Below are positions 6,951 to 13,738 of a stretch of 20,103 bases of DNA, piece by piece. This DNA is from a virus: positions 1 to 20,103 of the IMG/VR virus record IMGVR_UViG_3300017605_000234; one strand, 5' to 3'. Position 1 is the first letter of the stretch. Each line of letters starts with the position of its first letter. The position numbers were made by a program, and so were the translations under genes. The notes beneath the pieces were generated by a model. That model saw only the letters and a program-made list of their open reading frames with translations, made no database searches and was not told the DNA's origin.

Positions 6951-7525
6951 AAAATTCTTTTAATTTTCCATTTACAATATTGCCAGACGCACTTTAATAA
7001 ACCTTTAATATCTCCTGATGGAACTACCCAATGTTTCATCAAATCCACTCTGGCAAAGTGAACTGGTCTGAAACGAATAGGTGATGGAGGCCAAATATCT
7101 GTCGGTGGCTTTTCATCAAACCAAATCATGTAATCAGTTTTGGTTTTCTCATACCAGTCAACAAACTTATCGTCCTCTTTCTTTCCACCCTTAGTTGGCC
7201 CATGATGGACATAGCCTGAACGAAGAGCATGACAAAACTTTTCATACTCTCTTGTATACAGGAGGTGTAGATGCCACGCTTCATCTACCTCCAGTGAAGG
7301 AGTCACAGGGTCTTTACTAACAATAGCTAAGAACATAAATTTCTTATATTCCATAATAACTCTATCAGTAAACTCCTTACTCCATAAATTCTCCCTAGCT
7401 AACCTATCGGAGAACTTAACATCACTATCCATATCATCCAATGGATAGTATCTTGCAGTCTGCCACACTACGGAAGCAGGAGTGGCTAGCACTTTCGCAC
7501 TAGCCACTTCTTTAGATTCCTTCAT
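6947..7525 (-). CDS. GRDP-like (glycine-rich-domain-protein-like, DUF1399-type) protein
   Basis: A 192-residue soluble protein. The diagnostic block is around residues 79-98: EVDEAWHLHLLYTREYEKFC, matching the 'DE.WH.HLL.T..Y..FC' signature of GRDP-like proteins. Upstream is RVIMEYKKFMFLAIVSKDPVTPS, also typical; downstream are YVHHGPTKGG and Trp/Pro-rich segments. The paired His residues could bind a metal or be catalytic; the biochemical role of the family is not established as far as I know. In bacteria such genes can lie beside membrane proteins with Gly/Cys-rich ends, and the same arrangement is seen here with an ATGA overlap. Confidence 0.7.
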   Translation of the reverse strand: MKESKEVASAKVLATPASVVWQTARYYPLDDMDSDVKFSDRLARENLWSKEFTDRVIMEYKKFMFLAIVSKDPVTPSLEVDEAWHLHLLYTREYEKFCHALRSGYVHHGPTKGGKKEDDKFVDWYEKTKTDYMIWFDEKPPTDIWPPSPIRFRPVHFARVDLMKHWVVPSGDIKGLLKCVWQYCKWKIKRIL

Positions 7526-7538
7526 ATTTTTGTTTTAG

Positions 7539-7652
7539 TTAATAAGCCGGGTCTCCCGGAACATAGTCTAAATCCTCGTCCATGTCATCATCCAAATCCC
7601 AATCCAAATCCTCCTCTTCAGGCTTTGGTTTAGGGTCATGATACTGTTTCAT
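7539..7652 (-). CDS. Small acidic hypothetical protein (37 aa)
   Basis: A 37-codon frame MKQYHDPKPKPEEEDLDWDL... ending in DYVPGDPAY with about 14 Asp/Glu. Its start at 7652 overlaps the preceding gene's end by 17 bases. A competing ATG at 7639 in another frame would make a 23-aa peptide through an ATGA overlap. The acidic frame is favoured because its composition is orderly and it fills the gap before the GRDP-like gene. Strongly acidic small phage proteins can mimic DNA, but there is no specific evidence here. Confidence 0.45.
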   Translation of the reverse strand: MKQYHDPKPKPEEEDLDWDLDDDMDEDLDYVPGDPAY

Positions 7653-8226
7653 ATACTTGAGTTTTAATTGTATCAAGTGTTTCATCAACTGGCAAGATAG
7701 CAAGCTTGGCAGTGATATCTTCCCTCTTCTCTTCAGGGTTTTCTAGTGCTAGTAACCTTGCATATACCTCTTTCCAATGGTCAACTATATGCTGTAGAGT
7801 CTCAGCACCATATGGTCTCTTTTCTACATGATAAAAAGCCATTTCTCCATCACATTCAAACATTAGAGCTCCATCTCTATTGCCCCATATTTCAGGATTT
7901 TTACCTGCCCAATCGGTCAAAGCCATATGTTCATCAATAATATCAGGTAAACCTTCATCATCTATAATTTTTTTGGATTTAAATCCAAGATGTTTACCCA
8001 TCTTAACTGCACCATCATAATAATCTACATTATTATCCATCCTTTGCTTGGCTGGAAAAGTAGCTACTGTATACCATCCAGCATGACACTGAGCTGTACC
8101 ACATAGATTCTTACCTTTTTCAGCACTTACTGTTCCTCTATCCATATTCAAACTACACTCACTTTGAGCATAAGGTAATACCTTCTCTAAATTCGTGATT
8201 ACCTTTAATACATTACTTGCTTTCAT
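7636..8226 (-). CDS. Hypothetical protein with CGTxxCxAGW motif (196 aa)
   Basis: A 196-residue soluble protein. The N-terminal third contains SECSLNMDRGTV and LCGTAQCHAGWYTVATF (about 41-57). The 'CGT..C.AGW' pattern recurs in many phage and bacterial hypothetical proteins of unknown role. The middle holds LGFKSKKIIDDEGLPDIID and TDWAGKNPEIWGN. The C-terminal third is helical. The paired Cys/His could bind metal. It starts 10 bases after the DNA polymerase stop, so it is probably co-transcribed with it. Confidence 0.7.
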   Translation of the reverse strand: MKASNVLKVITNLEKVLPYAQSECSLNMDRGTVSAEKGKNLCGTAQCHAGWYTVATFPAKQRMDNNVDYYDGAVKMGKHLGFKSKKIIDDEGLPDIIDEHMALTDWAGKNPEIWGNRDGALMFECDGEMAFYHVEKRPYGAETLQHIVDHWKEVYARLLALENPEEKREDITAKLAILPVDETLDTIKTQVYETVS

Positions 8227-8236
8227 ACTTCTTCTT

Positions 8237-10327
8237 TTAAAATAATAACATTTGTTGAGTTCCGTTTATCTTCTGTACAAAACTCTCTAGCTTTTTAGTC
8301 TTCTCTATCTTGTCAATCCTCTTCAAGGTCTTATGGATGTAATAATCATAGTCAATACCATAATCATCTGCTTTCCAAGCCTTATTGAAGTAGGTTATGT
8401 GTGGCTGTCCTAACTCTGTAGGAGCCTCACATTGGTTATTCATTGGTTGGTCATTGAAATCTAGACCTCTCTTCCATAATACTGTACCCTTCTTACTCAC
8501 GAAGTACCTAACCAATTTCTTATGTTTCTTGGTCATCCTCCTGCCATTCTCTGTCCATTCTTCCTCATAGTGTAGGTTTCCTGCTGCCTTCCTACCTATA
8601 CAGAAATCAAAGATATTCTTGTGATTCCGAATGAATATCATTGGGTCAATACCATGTATGAAATAAGCCTCCATAGCCTTATTAATAACCTGACCACTCT
8701 TATTCTTATTCATTAAGAATTCGGTGGCAAAACGTCCTTTCTTCTTAACACCACCATCTTTCTTCTTAGCTATGTAGTGGTTAACATTTTCTTGCCAAAC
8801 CTGTACAAATGGAGTTTCTTCTAACTTACCCATCTCTACATTACCAACTTTTTCCTCCCATTCTTTACAGATATTGAGGAACTCCTCCCTTCTACTCTCT
8901 GGATACATTACGGTTATCCCATCGGTATTTCCGGACAGAACACCAAAGCCAGCCATTTCCATTGCTTCTATGAGCATTAGAATCTCAATTTGGTTAGACA
9001 TACAACATTTAAGAAGACCTTCTGGATACTCCAGAAAAGAACCTTTCTGGCCCAACTTGCCATAGTAACCACCATTCAGACACAACTTTAGCATGTCTTG
9101 AACAGAAGTGTATGGACGAGCCTCGTCTGTTTTGCCTTCTTTCTTCAGCTCCCCGGCCTTCTTCTTATATTGCATCCTCTTAGCAATCTTACCCTTAAAT
9201 TGGGTCATGATTGTGTCCTTCAAGTGAGGGGCATAAATCTTTAGCTTGACTATACTGTTTGGATATTGGCTTCCCACGTCCAAATCATCATAGTTATAAC
9301 CTTCAGGTGGTTTAATCATTCTCTGCTTCTCATTACTATGCAATCCACCTTTTGCAATAGTATAGCGAGTCTTTCCAATAGTAATATAGAACATTTGTTT
9401 CTCTGCTGTAACATATTGGTTACCAAGCATCTTAACAAAGTTCCGCAACTCTTCAGTCTGAAAATGCAGAGTAGAAGGGAAAAAGTTCTTAAACTTTTGA
9501 CCATAGGGGTGTTTAACTTTTGGAACGAATAGTTTGGCTCTCTCCTCATCATCCTTAATTCTCTCAGCATCCTTGTAATCCTGTTTATTCCATTCTTCGC
9601 CAATCTTAACGTCACTCCAGTTCATACACCATAATCCAGTCTCTTTCCAAACATCATACCTATCCTGAATCATGTTTTTACCTTGATAGTCCTTTAACTC
9701 ATCAAGTTTAAAACCCCCATTAATCTTTTCTACTTCATCTACTCTACCTAAAGTTGTGAGTAGTAATCCGTAGGTAACTATACAGTCATTTCGTCTGTAA
9801 CTTCTAGTCATCTCAATTTCTTGAGTAGTCAAATCTTTCCTTAAGTGATGTATAGGCATTTCTTCAACGTCCATATTCATCATAAAGGCGCACCACTTTA
9901 GTGAAGTTCTCTTAGCTTCGTTATCCATATGATGGATACGGAACAAATCTAAAGGTGGTATGGAGAAATCCTTCTCCTTATATCTATGAGGTATATTGAA
10001 TCGACTATCTTCAATAACCTTTGTTGAGTACGCACTAATCAATGCACATATCTCCAAACTTGTTAAATCAAACCATTTCTGGTGCTGGTCAACAATCCAC
10101 TGCATAACTTGCTGGTCAAATCCAATACCATTGAATGTAACCAGAAAGTCACAAGGTTTGCTCGTATACCATTTAACAAACTCGAACAGTTCATTCTTAT
10201 CCTTACTAACTTCGAACTCTGTCCACTCTTTTGTATCCGGGTCGTAACATCCCACGTCGAATAACTCCAACATGGTCTCTATATCACAGATACCTAACTT
10301 TTTATCTATTCCTTCTGCTAATCTCAT
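8237..10327 (-). CDS. Family B DNA polymerase with 3'-5' exonuclease
   Basis: A 696-residue protein. Exonuclease motifs: Exo I CDIETM (about residue 14), Exo II TFNGIGFDQQ (about 64-73), Exo III YRRNDCIVTY (about 178). Polymerase motifs: A DDLDVGSQYPNSIV (about 350), B KLCLNGGYYGKLG (about 415-425), C SGNTDGIT (about 466, with the catalytic Asp in G-N-T-D-G). The order and spacing fit family B replicative polymerases with proofreading; all catalytic acids seem present. At 696 aa it is short for the family, similar to compact phage versions. No obvious protein-priming insertion is recognised by eye, but I cannot exclude one. The start overlaps the NADAR gene by ATGA. With the DnaB-like helicase at the left edge it implies self-encoded replication. 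Confidence 0.95.
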   Translation of the reverse strand: MRLAEGIDKKLGICDIETMLELFDVGCYDPDTKEWTEFEVSKDKNELFEFVKWYTSKPCDFLVTFNGIGFDQQVMQWIVDQHQKWFDLTSLEICALISAYSTKVIEDSRFNIPHRYKEKDFSIPPLDLFRIHHMDNEAKRTSLKWCAFMMNMDVEEMPIHHLRKDLTTQEIEMTRSYRRNDCIVTYGLLLTTLGRVDEVEKINGGFKLDELKDYQGKNMIQDRYDVWKETGLWCMNWSDVKIGEEWNKQDYKDAERIKDDEERAKLFVPKVKHPYGQKFKNFFPSTLHFQTEELRNFVKMLGNQYVTAEKQMFYITIGKTRYTIAKGGLHSNEKQRMIKPPEGYNYDDLDVGSQYPNSIVKLKIYAPHLKDTIMTQFKGKIAKRMQYKKKAGELKKEGKTDEARPYTSVQDMLKLCLNGGYYGKLGQKGSFLEYPEGLLKCCMSNQIEILMLIEAMEMAGFGVLSGNTDGITVMYPESRREEFLNICKEWEEKVGNVEMGKLEETPFVQVWQENVNHYIAKKKDGGVKKKGRFATEFLMNKNKSGQVINKAMEAYFIHGIDPMIFIRNHKNIFDFCIGRKAAGNLHYEEEWTENGRRMTKKHKKLVRYFVSKKGTVLWKRGLDFNDQPMNNQCEAPTELGQPHITYFNKAWKADDYGIDYDYYIHKTLKRIDKIEKTKKLESFVQKINGTQQMLLF

Positions 10328-10818
10328 TTACTAAATAATTCTAATTCTTCAGGTGTAGCTCTATTGATATTATCTCTAATAGTCATTAATACATGACCTA
10401 GATTATTCTTTCCTTCACCTTCATACACTCCCCAAAACCTGTCTTTCCACCAATTTGTTTCTTCAAGGTATTTACGTTCTGTAGCTACTAATTTTTTCAT
10501 TAAATCGGGATTTCTTAAGATTTTATCCAGAACTACATTCATCATAACCTCAAGTTTAATTTCCTCCCAGTCTTCCCGTATCTGTAGTTTCCTACCTTCA
10601 TTCTTAGCTCTTGTACCGTCCATTACAGTAAACAACAGCCAATCTTTAGGGTTTAGTGATTTAGCTGCCTGATAGGGAGCCTCACTATTCTCAAACATCA
10701 ATCCTTTCCACATTACTGGACATTTATGGAAGTTACTCATCCATCTATAGTCCCCGAAAAAGCCCTTCACGTTATTCTCATCGTGCTGCCATCCTTTACA
10801 TTTCTCTTGCCATGTCAT
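10324..10818 (-). CDS. NADAR/YbiA-like protein
   Basis: A 164-residue protein covering the NADAR domain. Key blocks are GFFGDYRWMSNFHKCPVMWKG (N-terminal 'F.G.YRW.SNF'), FENSEAPYQAAKS ('E..YQA.K', about 43-55), REDWEEIKLEVMMNVVLDKI, and FWGVYEGEGKNNLGHVLMTIR ('D.FWG...G.N.LG..LM.IR'). Known for the family: N-glycosidases that act on ADP-ribosyl derivatives or riboflavin intermediates, including removal of ADP-ribose from guanine bases. In a phage this fits defence against DarT-type DNA ADP-ribosylation or NAD-related defences, as inference. ATGA-coupled to the DNA polymerase gene. Confidence 0.85.
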   Translation of the reverse strand: MTWQEKCKGWQHDENNVKGFFGDYRWMSNFHKCPVMWKGLMFENSEAPYQAAKSLNPKDWLLFTVMDGTRAKNEGRKLQIREDWEEIKLEVMMNVVLDKILRNPDLMKKLVATERKYLEETNWWKDRFWGVYEGEGKNNLGHVLMTIRDNINRATPEELELFSK

Positions 10819-10832
10819 AAATCAAATTTTTG

Positions 10833-10898
10833 TGCACCACAAGGGTCTCGAACCCTCGACTCTGAGTTTTAGGGACTCTAGTCACGCCACGCTGGTGC
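10833..10898 (-). tRNA. Atypical tRNA-like gene with CUA (amber) anticodon and reduced D arm
   Basis: On the minus strand, acceptor GCACCAG pairs with GTGGTGC in six of seven positions. The T arm is GAGGG/CCCTT with loop TTCGAGA, followed by an encoded A-C-A rather than CCA. An anticodon arm GAGT/ACTC carries the 7-nt loop CCCTAAA, putting CTA at 34-36. Position 33 is C, not the near-universal U. Only about 12 bases lie between acceptor and anticodon arms, so no normal D arm forms; instead outer GACT/AGTC extends the anticodon stem. Total 66 nt. If charged it would read UAG. It may be a degenerate or specialised suppressor tRNA, or a tRNA mimic. It lies 14 bases after the NADAR start and 6 bases from the DUF3307-like stop. 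Confidence 0.7.
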
Positions 10899-10904
10899 AT
10901 CCGT

Positions 10905-11270
10905 CTATACTAAGCTTTTCAACCATACAAAGGTAAGAAATAATTGCATATGATGCAAAATTTGGTCAAACCCAACTGTAACAAATCCATTATGATAATC
11001 CTTCTTATCAAAATGATTATGAGTTATTACACTGGTTATTAAATCTATCATAAAATGGCATATAAATGTTGCTACAGTAAAAGCTGCTGCTTTCTCCCAA
11101 CTACCAAATATACCATAACTAGCTATAAACCAGACAATTGAGTATACAGCAACATGTCCAGTAAGTGCTCCCATACTATGCCATTTGTTCCTTGCCTGTT
11201 CGTCAGTTTGAAGACAAAAGTCTGCTAACCAATGGATTACCATGATTAGCAATATCTCAGGTATTGTCAT
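10905..11270 (-). CDS. DUF3307-like membrane protein (121 aa)
   Basis: The start at 11270 gives MTIPEILLIMVIHWLADFCL. The HWLADFCLQTDEQARNKW block (about residues 12-29) is typical of DUF3307 proteins. Three to four hydrophobic helices are visible: about 3-20, 36-53, 58-79 and 101-118. His residues occur in GHVAVYS, ICHFMID, THNH and ILHHMQ. The role of the family is unknown; it is an integral membrane protein often seen in phages and bacteria. An earlier ATG at 11279 is possible. It ends in TAG, one of the few amber stops in the window, next to the CUA tRNA-like gene. Confidence 0.7.
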   Translation of the reverse strand: MTIPEILLIMVIHWLADFCLQTDEQARNKWHSMGALTGHVAVYSIVWFIASYGIFGSWEKAAAFTVATFICHFMIDLITSVITHNHFDKKDYHNGFVTVGFDQILHHMQLFLTFVWLKSLV

Positions 11271-11272
11271 AA

Positions 11273-11329
11273 TTAACATTTTACAAGACAAAATACGAAA
11301 ACACATAAAAGAAGCACTAACTCATACAT
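11273..11329 (-). CDS. Possible 18-aa hydrophobic leader peptide
   Basis: A short frame MYELVLLLCVFVFCLVKC is entirely hydrophobic after the first residues and ends two bases before the DUF3307 start. It could be a micro-membrane peptide or a leader that couples translation to the next gene. No strong ribosome-binding site is seen, and such a short frame can occur by chance. Confidence 0.3.
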   Translation of the reverse strand: MYELVLLLCVFVFCLVKC

Positions 11330-11342
11330 GTTATCACTTATA

Positions 11343-11666
11343 TCAAATTTTTTGTTGTCCATTTTTATCAAATTTAAGTACTTTAGGATTGTGGAGTATC
11401 CAATACTCACACTCAGTCAATTCTTTAATGGAATAAGCAGGCAGTTGGACAAATAAGTTCCGGAATGTTACATACAGAGGATTATTCATACCTTCTCTAT
11501 GACCTATCTTACACATAGGAGAGAAGACGGGGAGTATTCCCTCCCCGTTCCTCCTTATATCAAAGGTTAGAAAGGTTTGACCATCTTCTGTAAATCCAGC
11601 ACATCCATGCCCTAATGGGTTCTTTCTCCCATTACTCCACCATTCCATCCTGATGAAGTTATACAT
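11343..11666 (-). CDS. Hypothetical protein (107 aa)
   Basis: The start at 11666 (MYNFIRMEWWSNGRKNPLGHG) is preferred because it follows the upstream stop by one base; an earlier start at 11720 would overlap the preceding membrane-protein gene by about 53 bases. Blocks: HGCAGFTEDGQTFLTFDIRR, FSPMCKIGHREGMNNPLYVTF and ECEYWILHNPKVLKF. It looks like a small beta-rich soluble protein. No family is recognised. Confidence 0.6.
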   Translation of the reverse strand: MYNFIRMEWWSNGRKNPLGHGCAGFTEDGQTFLTFDIRRNGEGILPVFSPMCKIGHREGMNNPLYVTFRNLFVQLPAYSIKELTECEYWILHNPKVLKFDKNGQQKI

Positions 11667-11667
11667 A

Positions 11668-12153
11668 TTATTCAGGTTTCTTTGTTGCTTCTTTAAGTGC
11701 TGATTCTCTGATAGATTCAAACAAATGAACTAGTCTTTCATAGATGTAGTTATACAGTCTGGTGATTGGGTCATTGACTAACCACCATCCTAAAGACAGA
11801 GGCCACCACATCATCCAAGCAGTTATTCGTCCTTTATTACTTCTTACAGATAAATACCATGTAGCATCTCGTTCAGGAACATTGAACTTTCTAAATACCT
11901 TAGTACAATACCATTTCCATTTTAGCAGAGCCCAGAATACACCTGCTGTTATGTACAGAAACACAAAGCAAATAAACATTATCCAATTATCTGCTATCCA
12001 TGTAATACTACCTTTAAATGTTAAATCTTTAGTAAATACATAATATACTGCAAGAAAGACAACTAGACTCGTTAAAGTCCAGCCAAACTCACCTTTTTCA
12101 GTAAGTACACCTATAGTTAATGCCACTAGGATGGCAATAATAAGCCATGTCAT
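11668..12153 (-). CDS. Multi-pass membrane protein (161 aa)
   Basis: Hydrophobic helices at about 1-18 (MTWLIIAILVALTIGVL), 24-41 (GWTLTSLVVFLAVYYVF), 55-77 (WIMFICFVFLYITAGVFWALL) and a Trp-rich segment at about 108-126 (ITAWMMWWPLSLGWWLV). The C-terminal 35 residues are charged and helical, probably cytoplasmic. No family is recognised. ATGA overlap with the upstream basic protein gene. Confidence 0.65.
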   Translation of the reverse strand: MTWLIIAILVALTIGVLTEKGEFGWTLTSLVVFLAVYYVFTKDLTFKGSITWIADNWIMFICFVFLYITAGVFWALLKWKWYCTKVFRKFNVPERDATWYLSVRSNKGRITAWMMWWPLSLGWWLVNDPITRLYNYIYERLVHLFESIRESALKEATKKPE

Positions 12154-12305
12154 TTTTGAAAGGAGCCGGGTTTTCTAAACTCCAATACACCACCAGAAGG
12201 TTTGTGATTAATTTTTGTTTTGCTAGTTGCGTGACCATCAACTCGTATTGCTTCCCAAGCTTCAATACGAGCTTTCAAACGTTTGATTTTGTTCTTTGGT
12301 TTCAT
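12150..12305 (-). CDS. Small basic protein (51 aa)
   Basis: A 51-codon frame MKPKNKIKRLKARIEAWEAI... is Lys/Arg-rich with an N-terminal amphipathic helix, then a looser tail containing SGGVLEFRKPGSFQK. It is tied by TAATG to the upstream gene and ATGA to the downstream one, which makes it convincing despite its size. Possible nucleic-acid binding from its charge; not recognised. Confidence 0.65.
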   Translation of the reverse strand: MKPKNKIKRLKARIEAWEAIRVDGHATSKTKINHKPSGGVLEFRKPGSFQK

Positions 12306-12685
12306 TATTCAATTTTAAAGTAAATAGAATCAGGATAGTCCTTAAAATATTTCAAGGTAGCTGGGCATAACCAACCAATTTGGTCAGTTCCTTCTAACTT
12401 GTACCAGCCTGTTGTGGGCATACACTCTTCAGCCTTAATCTCTTCTTCAGTCAACTTTACTAAATGTCCAGTAAATTTAGGTATAAGAGAATGTGAGATG
12501 TGAGCTGTAAACTCATCTCTATCTCCAACAATACCATCAATTATCTCCGGGATACCTGCTATGAAGGGTTCTGCTTTCAAATCCACATCTTCATCGTCGA
12601 ATGCCCATCCAGTCTTAGTTCTGTAGGGATAAATCGTGTTTATCTGGTTTCCCGTCTTGTTGACCAGAGTTGTGATATCTTCCAT
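12305..12685 (-). CDS. DUF6717-like protein (126 aa)
   Basis: The sequence INTIYPYRTKTGWAFDDEDVDLKAEPFIAGIPEIID (split here by function: IYPYR, WAFDDEDVDL, EPFIAGIPEIID), then a TGWYKLEGTDQIGWLCPATLKYF block near the end, matches what I know as DUF6717, a small family of unknown function. The start at 12685 requires a 71-base overlap with the end of the (p)ppGpp hydrolase gene; no other ATG precedes the conserved part, though a non-ATG start near residue 12 cannot be excluded. Its stop is coupled by TAATG to the small basic protein gene. Confidence 0.65.
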   Translation of the reverse strand: MEDITTLVNKTGNQINTIYPYRTKTGWAFDDEDVDLKAEPFIAGIPEIIDGIVGDRDEFTAHISHSLIPKFTGHLVKLTEEEIKAEECMPTTGWYKLEGTDQIGWLCPATLKYFKDYPDSIYFKIE

Positions 12686-13226
12686 AAATGTCTTTTATTA
12701 CGTTTTTAATCATTTCTACTATAGAAATCTGAGTCTGAGACATCTTATGTCTATTCTTTGTTACATAAAGAAGTATGTCTACTGTCTCATCAGCATACTT
12801 CTTCTGAAATTCCATATCCATAGTAGCTAAATCTGTTACGTTATGGTAACGGTCACATAGCTTTATGGTTAAAGCATAAGATGACATATCTGTCATATGC
12901 TGACATAAATATTCAGTCTTACCCATTATCTTATACTGTGCTTTATCCAAGGTCAATTCCTGAACCAAGGCTGCTACATGATAACCAAACTCTTTGGCTA
13001 TTGTTTGTAGCGATACACCACAGTCTTCACAAACATCATGTAGGATTGTAGCTGTAGCTAATAACCAGACATTTTTACTGTCCTTCTTAACAGAAAGAAT
13101 CAGATTCATTACATAGAGAGGATGAGTAATATATGGACTCCCATCTCCCTTTCGTCTCTGTCCTTTATGCTTTTTAGCAGCAAAAAGGATAGCTTTTTCA
13201 AATAAATCAGCTGACACTAGCTTCAT
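12615..13226 (-). CDS. MESH1/SpoT-type (p)ppGpp hydrolase
   Basis: A 203-residue HD-domain protein. Visible motifs in order: AKKHKGQRRKGDGSPYITHP (about 17-36, substrate-binding RK and metal-binding His), ATILHDVCEDCG (HD pair, about 59-70), VQELTLDK, and IKLCDRYHNVTDLATM (second metal Asp and N, about 121-136). This is the arrangement of small alarmone hydrolases, which remove pyrophosphate from the 3' position of (p)ppGpp. There is no synthetase domain. About 35 residues at the C-terminus are low-complexity (SGQQDGKPDKHDLSLQN). The phage could use it to blunt the stringent response or alarmone-based defence. Overlaps: ATGA with the upstream gene, 71 bases with the downstream gene. Confidence 0.85.
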   Translation of the reverse strand: MKLVSADLFEKAILFAAKKHKGQRRKGDGSPYITHPLYVMNLILSVKKDSKNVWLLATATILHDVCEDCGVSLQTIAKEFGYHVAALVQELTLDKAQYKIMGKTEYLCQHMTDMSSYALTIKLCDRYHNVTDLATMDMEFQKKYADETVDILLYVTKNRHKMSQTQISIVEMIKNVIKDIYGRYHNSGQQDGKPDKHDLSLQN

Positions 13227-13498
13227 TCTTTTCTCCTTCCTTTAAAAACCATCTCGTAAGTACATTTTGTGAATCCATCCTCTAACCCGACAATAGTCTC
13301 ACCCATTACACCCAATGCAATATACGTTCTCATCATCATTTCAGCAGCCTGATGGCTAACTTCCTTCATGATTTGACGTTTCTCATCATCGGGTAAATGA
13401 GATAGGTTAGGACATGCTTTGAGTTTACCCTCAGCCTTTAATCTGTCGAACTCTTTCTCAAGTCCTCCATTATCATCATTGATTATTTCGTCATCCAT
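13223..13498 (-). CDS. Small hypothetical protein (91 aa)
   Basis: An acidic N-terminus (MDDEIINDDNGGLEKEFDRL) is followed by a helical region with CPNLSHLPDDEKRQIMKEVSHQ and a Met-rich stretch AAEMMMRTYIALGVMGETIVG. No family is recognised. ATGA overlap with the (p)ppGpp hydrolase gene. Preceded by an 87-base non-coding stretch with a structured element, so it may be the first gene after a regulatory or processing site. Confidence 0.6.
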   Translation of the reverse strand: MDDEIINDDNGGLEKEFDRLKAEGKLKACPNLSHLPDDEKRQIMKEVSHQAAEMMMRTYIALGVMGETIVGLEDGFTKCTYEMVFKGRRKE

Positions 13499-13513
13499 AT
13501 ACTAAAATTTAGA

Positions 13514-13580
13514 GGGGCTGTTACACTGAAGTTCCATACTACGAACGTTAGGTTAATAGACCATTCGTATATGCAGCCCC
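13514..13580 (-). ncRNA. Short structured intergenic RNA element
   Basis: On the minus strand GGGGCTG (13574-13580) pairs perfectly with CAGCCCC (13514-13520), closing a 67-nt domain. Inside, TACGAA (13564-13569) pairs with TTCGTA (13540-13545). The size and 7-bp closing stem recall a tRNA, but no T-loop consensus or good T stem is present. It lies between a small membrane-protein gene and the 91-aa gene. It could be a degenerate tRNA, an RNase processing site or a translational switch. Confidence 0.45.
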
Positions 13581-13586
13581 GGAAGC

Positions 13587-13718
13587 TTATACTCCTCCAG
13601 TAAATTTCTTCCACGTATTCGTAAATAACGTACCAATGGACTTAACAATAGCCCATTTGTTTGTCCAACCATCTAAGATGATTATGACAACCAATACTAA
13701 TCCCAGAATTGTTATCAT
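13587..13718 (-). CDS. 43-aa single-pass membrane protein
   Basis: A 43-codon frame MITILGLVLVVIIILDGWTN... has one N-terminal hydrophobic helix (residues 2-15), followed by a Trp/Lys-containing amphipathic tail ending in GGV. It fills an otherwise empty gap, with stop and start spacing typical of the region. No function is recognised. Confidence 0.55.
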   Translation of the reverse strand: MITILGLVLVVIIILDGWTNKWAIVKSIGTLFTNTWKKFTGGV

Positions 13719-13738
13719 GGTTTAAGTTTTAATGTGAA

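Noticed and set aside
9316-9615. Frame inside the DNA polymerase gene on the same strand
   Set aside because: It lies wholly within the polymerase coding region in another frame and shows no protein features of its own.
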